A DNA stretch of 6,647 nucleotides from contig JAISAF010000315.1 of assembly GCA_031266855.1 (NCBI GenBank), positions 1 through 6,647 on the forward strand, given 5' to 3'. Each line of letters starts with the position of its first letter. The first letter of the stretch is position 1. The DNA is from Spirochaetales bacterium (GTDB lineage Bacteria; Spirochaetota; Spirochaetia; DTKZ01). Positions 5,413-6,647 of the stretch are shown here, one piece after another. Position numbers and translations under genes: made by a program. The notes under the pieces were generated by a model. It saw only the letters and a program-made list of their open reading frames with translations, did not search any database and was not told the origin of the DNA.

Positions 5413-5530
5413 GGGCGCCTTTTTTTGAGCGTGCTTCGCCCGCTCAAAAAAACCGGGCTTTCCGCTCCAAGTCCTCGGAAGCGCCCATGCGCTTCCTGTG
5501 GGCTTTCCGCTCCAATCCCTGGCGCGCGCC
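5413..5530 (-). repeat. Structured repeat element, copy 4 (full length)
   Basis: On the minus strand the order is GGCGCGCGCC (5530-5521), core ATTGGAGCGGAAAGCCC (5516-5500), hairpin 1 with perfect arms GGAAGCGC/GCGCTTCC (5496-5489 and 5484-5477), a second core TTGGAGCGGAAAGCCC (5470-5455), a T run, hairpin 2 with stem GAGCG/CGCTC (5445-5441 and 5431-5427), an A run (5426-5420) and GGCGCCC. It aligns part by part with copy 3. Unlike copy 3 it is not flanked by a copy of the 52-bp direct repeat. Confidence 0.85.
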
Positions 5531-5713
5531 CCAGCGGCAGCGCCCCGGAAATCGCCGCTGGCAATTTCCGGGCCTGATTCCAAAACCGCAAGCGTGAGCG
5601 CGGACTGAAAGCGTGGAGGCGGTGAGCCCCGCTTGGCGTAGTCTCCAGACTACGCCGTATTAGAAGCAAGGCTCCAGCCTTGCAAAGCCGCTGGCAATTT
5701 CCGGGTCCGGGGT
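5531..5713. repeat. Hairpin cluster downstream of brnA
   Basis: There is no gene in this stretch. It holds a 13-bp hairpin with one mismatch (5544-5556/5560-5572, loop GCT), a 10-bp one (5635-5644/5647-5656) and an 8-bp one (5666-5673/5676-5683). The last two share the centre CTCCAG although their stems differ. GCCGCTGGCAATTTCCGGG occurs exactly at both 5554-5572 and 5687-5705. CCAGCGGC (5531-5538) can pair with GCCGCTGG (5554-5561), which competes with the first hairpin. None has a clear downstream T run, so I do not call a terminator for brnA. Confidence 0.75.
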
Positions 5714-6049
5714 TTACCCGCGGGCTTTTGAGAGGATCTCCGGATTATCTACAGCGAGTTTCAGCACGTCCGCCATTATGCCTGAATATCCGCGTCCAAG
5801 GGCTTTATATTTTTCCAGTACATCGGGCTGGATGCGAAGCGCCACTATTGGCAAAGGGTTACGCCTGTTTCTTTTGCGCTCCCGCGCCATGGCCGCAAAT
5901 TCGGCAAGGGCTTCCGGCGTGGAGGGCGGGCATTCGGGGTCATAAACCGGGGGAAGCCTTTTTGCTTCCCGGTATTCTTTTTTTGCTCTTTTCAGTTCTT
6001 CCTTAGTCGGCCTTTGTCCAGCCTTTAATGTTACGCTCGTCATTCCCAT
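5714..6049 (-). CDS. brnA: BrnA-family antitoxin
   Basis: The 111-residue product has a basic, charged N-terminal half (residues 13-63, rich in Lys, Arg and Glu) and the C-terminal segment IVALRIQPDVLEKYKALGRGYSGIMADVLK (68-97). The pattern there of a beta strand ending in R-I-x-P-D-V-L, then K-x-x-G-x-G-Y and a helix, is characteristic of BrnA. The family neutralises BrnT and binds the operon's promoter through a ribbon-helix-helix-like fold. A strong AAGGAG (6060-6055) lies five bases before this ATG, and the start overlaps the end of brnT by 47 bases in another frame. Translation of the two genes is therefore probably linked while brnA keeps its own ribosome site, which would favour excess antitoxin. 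Confidence 0.88.
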   Translation of the reverse strand: MGMTSVTLKAGQRPTKEELKRAKKEYREAKRLPPVYDPECPPSTPEALAEFAAMARERKRNRRNPLPIVALRIQPDVLEKYKALGRGYSGIMADVLKLAVDNPEILSKARG

Positions 6050-6326
6050 AATAACTCCTTTTTTCCGCTTTACTTGCGGCGCGGGCGGTGATTATACGGG
6101 TTTCCGCCTCGTTTACGCACTCCGTATAAACTACAAAAAAGACTTTTCCAACCACGCCCAGGGTTTGCCAGCGATCTTCTGCGGACGTGTTATTTTCGGA
6201 ATCATCGCGGCGCTCAATGCGTGAGGGATCAAGAAACACCAGAGCGGCGGTATCAAAACTGACATGGTGTTTTTTCAGGTTTTCCGCCGCCTTGTCCTGA
6301 TCCCATACGATTTTGCGTCCTTCCAT
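6003..6326 (-). CDS. brnT: BrnT-family ribonuclease toxin
   Basis: From the ATG at 6326 this is a 107-residue product. Family signatures are VWDQDKAAENLKKHHVSF (7-24), VFLDPSR (30-36), EDRWQTLG (50-57) and RIITARAASKAEKRSYY (77-93), the last being the conserved R-I-I-x-A-R...E-x-R-x-Y block. BrnT toxins resemble RelE in fold, cleave RNA and inhibit translation until bound by BrnA. The frame also runs back to a TTG at 6362, but that TTG is the first half of a TTGACA -35 box, and the ATG places the FxWD-like motif at the usual distance from the N-terminus. No Shine-Dalgarno sequence precedes this ATG. The C-terminal tail (residues 94-107) is encoded where brnA already begins. Confidence 0.88.
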   Translation of the reverse strand: MEGRKIVWDQDKAAENLKKHHVSFDTAALVFLDPSRIERRDDSENNTSAEDRWQTLGVVGKVFFVVYTECVNEAETRIITARAASKAEKRSYYGNDERNIKGWTKAD

Positions 6327-6332
6327 GATTTT

Positions 6333-6362
6333 AGTGTATAACTTTTCTGTATAACTTGTCAA
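6333..6362 (-). promoter_or_regulatory. brnTA promoter with a direct-repeat candidate operator
   Basis: On the minus strand a consensus TTGACA (6362-6357) is followed by TATACA (6340-6335, 16-bp spacing) or TACACT (6338-6333, 18-bp spacing). Two exact AAGTTATACA repeats (6357-6348 and 6344-6335) start 13 bp apart; the first abuts the -35 box and the second covers the -10 region. BrnA is known to repress its own operon, so these repeats are a plausible binding site. Transcription would start within a few bases of the brnT ATG. Confidence 0.55.
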
Positions 6363-6406
6363 GCGAATATCTAACGCAGATCTTTTCTTCCTTTCTTTAC
6401 TTTCTC

Positions 6407-6438
6407 GCCCTTACCCGTCTTCGCCCTTACCAGTCTTC
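6407..6438 (-). repeat. Two tandem 16-bp units across the end of the small gene
   Basis: On the minus strand GAAGACTGGTAAGGGC (6438-6423) is followed directly by GAAGACGGGTAAGGGC (6422-6407), with one difference. The first unit holds the TAA stop (6429-6427) of the small gene. The duplication is recent enough to be nearly exact. Confidence 0.85.
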
Positions 6439-6588
6439 GGCTTCGTGGTGATTTTTTTCATTTTTAAAAATACTGCTGTTAAAATACCGCTTGACATTTT
6501 TCCGAAACTGTGTTTTACTTCCCGGCAGGTAACACGAAATGATTTTTTCCGGTATTTTTACAGTCTTAACTTCTATTTCGCCTAACAT
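6427..6588 (-). CDS. Small uncharacterised protein, 53 codons
   Basis: The frame from the ATG at 6588 encodes 53 residues beginning MLGEIEVKTVKIPEKIISC and ending HHEAEDW before TAA. A strong AAGGAG (6602-6597) lies eight bases upstream; an alternative in-frame ATG at 6594 is only two bases from it and so is less likely. The product is basic in its middle (KTQFRKNVKR) and has no membrane segment or signal peptide. I do not recognise a family. It precedes brnT on the same strand, about 100 bp from its ATG, but brnTA has its own promoter. Upstream sequence is lost at the window end, so it could follow another gene in an operon. Confidence 0.5.
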   Translation of the reverse strand: MLGEIEVKTVKIPEKIISCYLPGSKTQFRKNVKRYFNSSIFKNEKNHHEAEDW

Positions 6589-6615
6589 GCGCATAACTCC
6601 TTATGCCATGAGCCT

Positions 6616-6647
<32 letters not shown>

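Noticed and set aside
5680..6006. Plus-strand frame opposite brnA
   Set aside because: It lacks motifs and a ribosome site, while the opposite strand matches the BrnA family with a strong Shine-Dalgarno sequence.
6327..6362. TTG start giving BrnT a 12-residue N-terminal extension
   Set aside because: The TTG is part of a consensus TTGACA -35 box, and the ATG at 6326 gives the normal family N-terminus.
6491..6519. Plus-strand TTGACA with a 17-bp spacer to TTTACT
   Set aside because: It lies antisense inside the small gene, has a weak -10 box and leads only to the window end.

Overview
The window looks like a chromosomal segment of a spirochaete of the Treponema type with a base composition near 50% GC, perhaps a gut-associated species. 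This is inferred from gene content and from a structured intergenic repeat that resembles an RNA motif I recall from Flavobacteria and Spirochaetes (Flavo-1). No rRNA, tRNA or other decisive marker is present, so the assignment is tentative. The window ends in a 30-base G run that may be a sequencing artefact.

Layout, left to right. Positions 1-505 hold no gene but are packed with near-perfect inverted repeats, followed by a promoter. Positions 506-2218 (+) encode a 570-residue MinD/ParA-type ATPase with a C-terminal half of about 295 residues that I do not recognise. Positions 2219-2752 are a repeat-filled gap between convergent genes, bordered by two 52-bp direct repeats that carry the 3' ends of both neighbours. 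Positions 2753-3937 (-) encode a 12-helix MFS efflux-type transporter. Upstream of it on the same strand, 3995-5323 encodes a PIN-PhoH fusion protein (PhoH2/YlaK type), and between the two lies a 57-bp run of ATG-led degenerate repeats. Positions 5324-5713 hold the phoH promoter, a third long copy of the repeat element and several hairpins. Positions 5714-6326 (-) are a BrnT/BrnA type II toxin-antitoxin pair with its own promoter and a direct-repeat candidate operator. Positions 6427-6588 (-) carry a small uncharacterised gene of 53 codons.

PhoH2 and the transporter probably form a two-gene operon. BrnT and BrnA form a second operon with overlapping genes. The MinD-like gene stands alone, with no flhF, minC/minE, parB or flagellar gene beside it, so its partner is unknown.

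The most unusual content is between the genes: four related copies of a modular element built from a TTGGAGCGGAAAGCCC-like core next to a hairpin whose stem begins with a T run and ends with an A run. The stem tips differ completely in sequence between copies but always pair. A second palindrome module (AATTGCC-NNN-GGCAATT) appears to have been gained or lost cleanly in one of two homologous repeat copies. The 3' ends of the convergent genes appear to have been duplicated when the repeat block entered between them.
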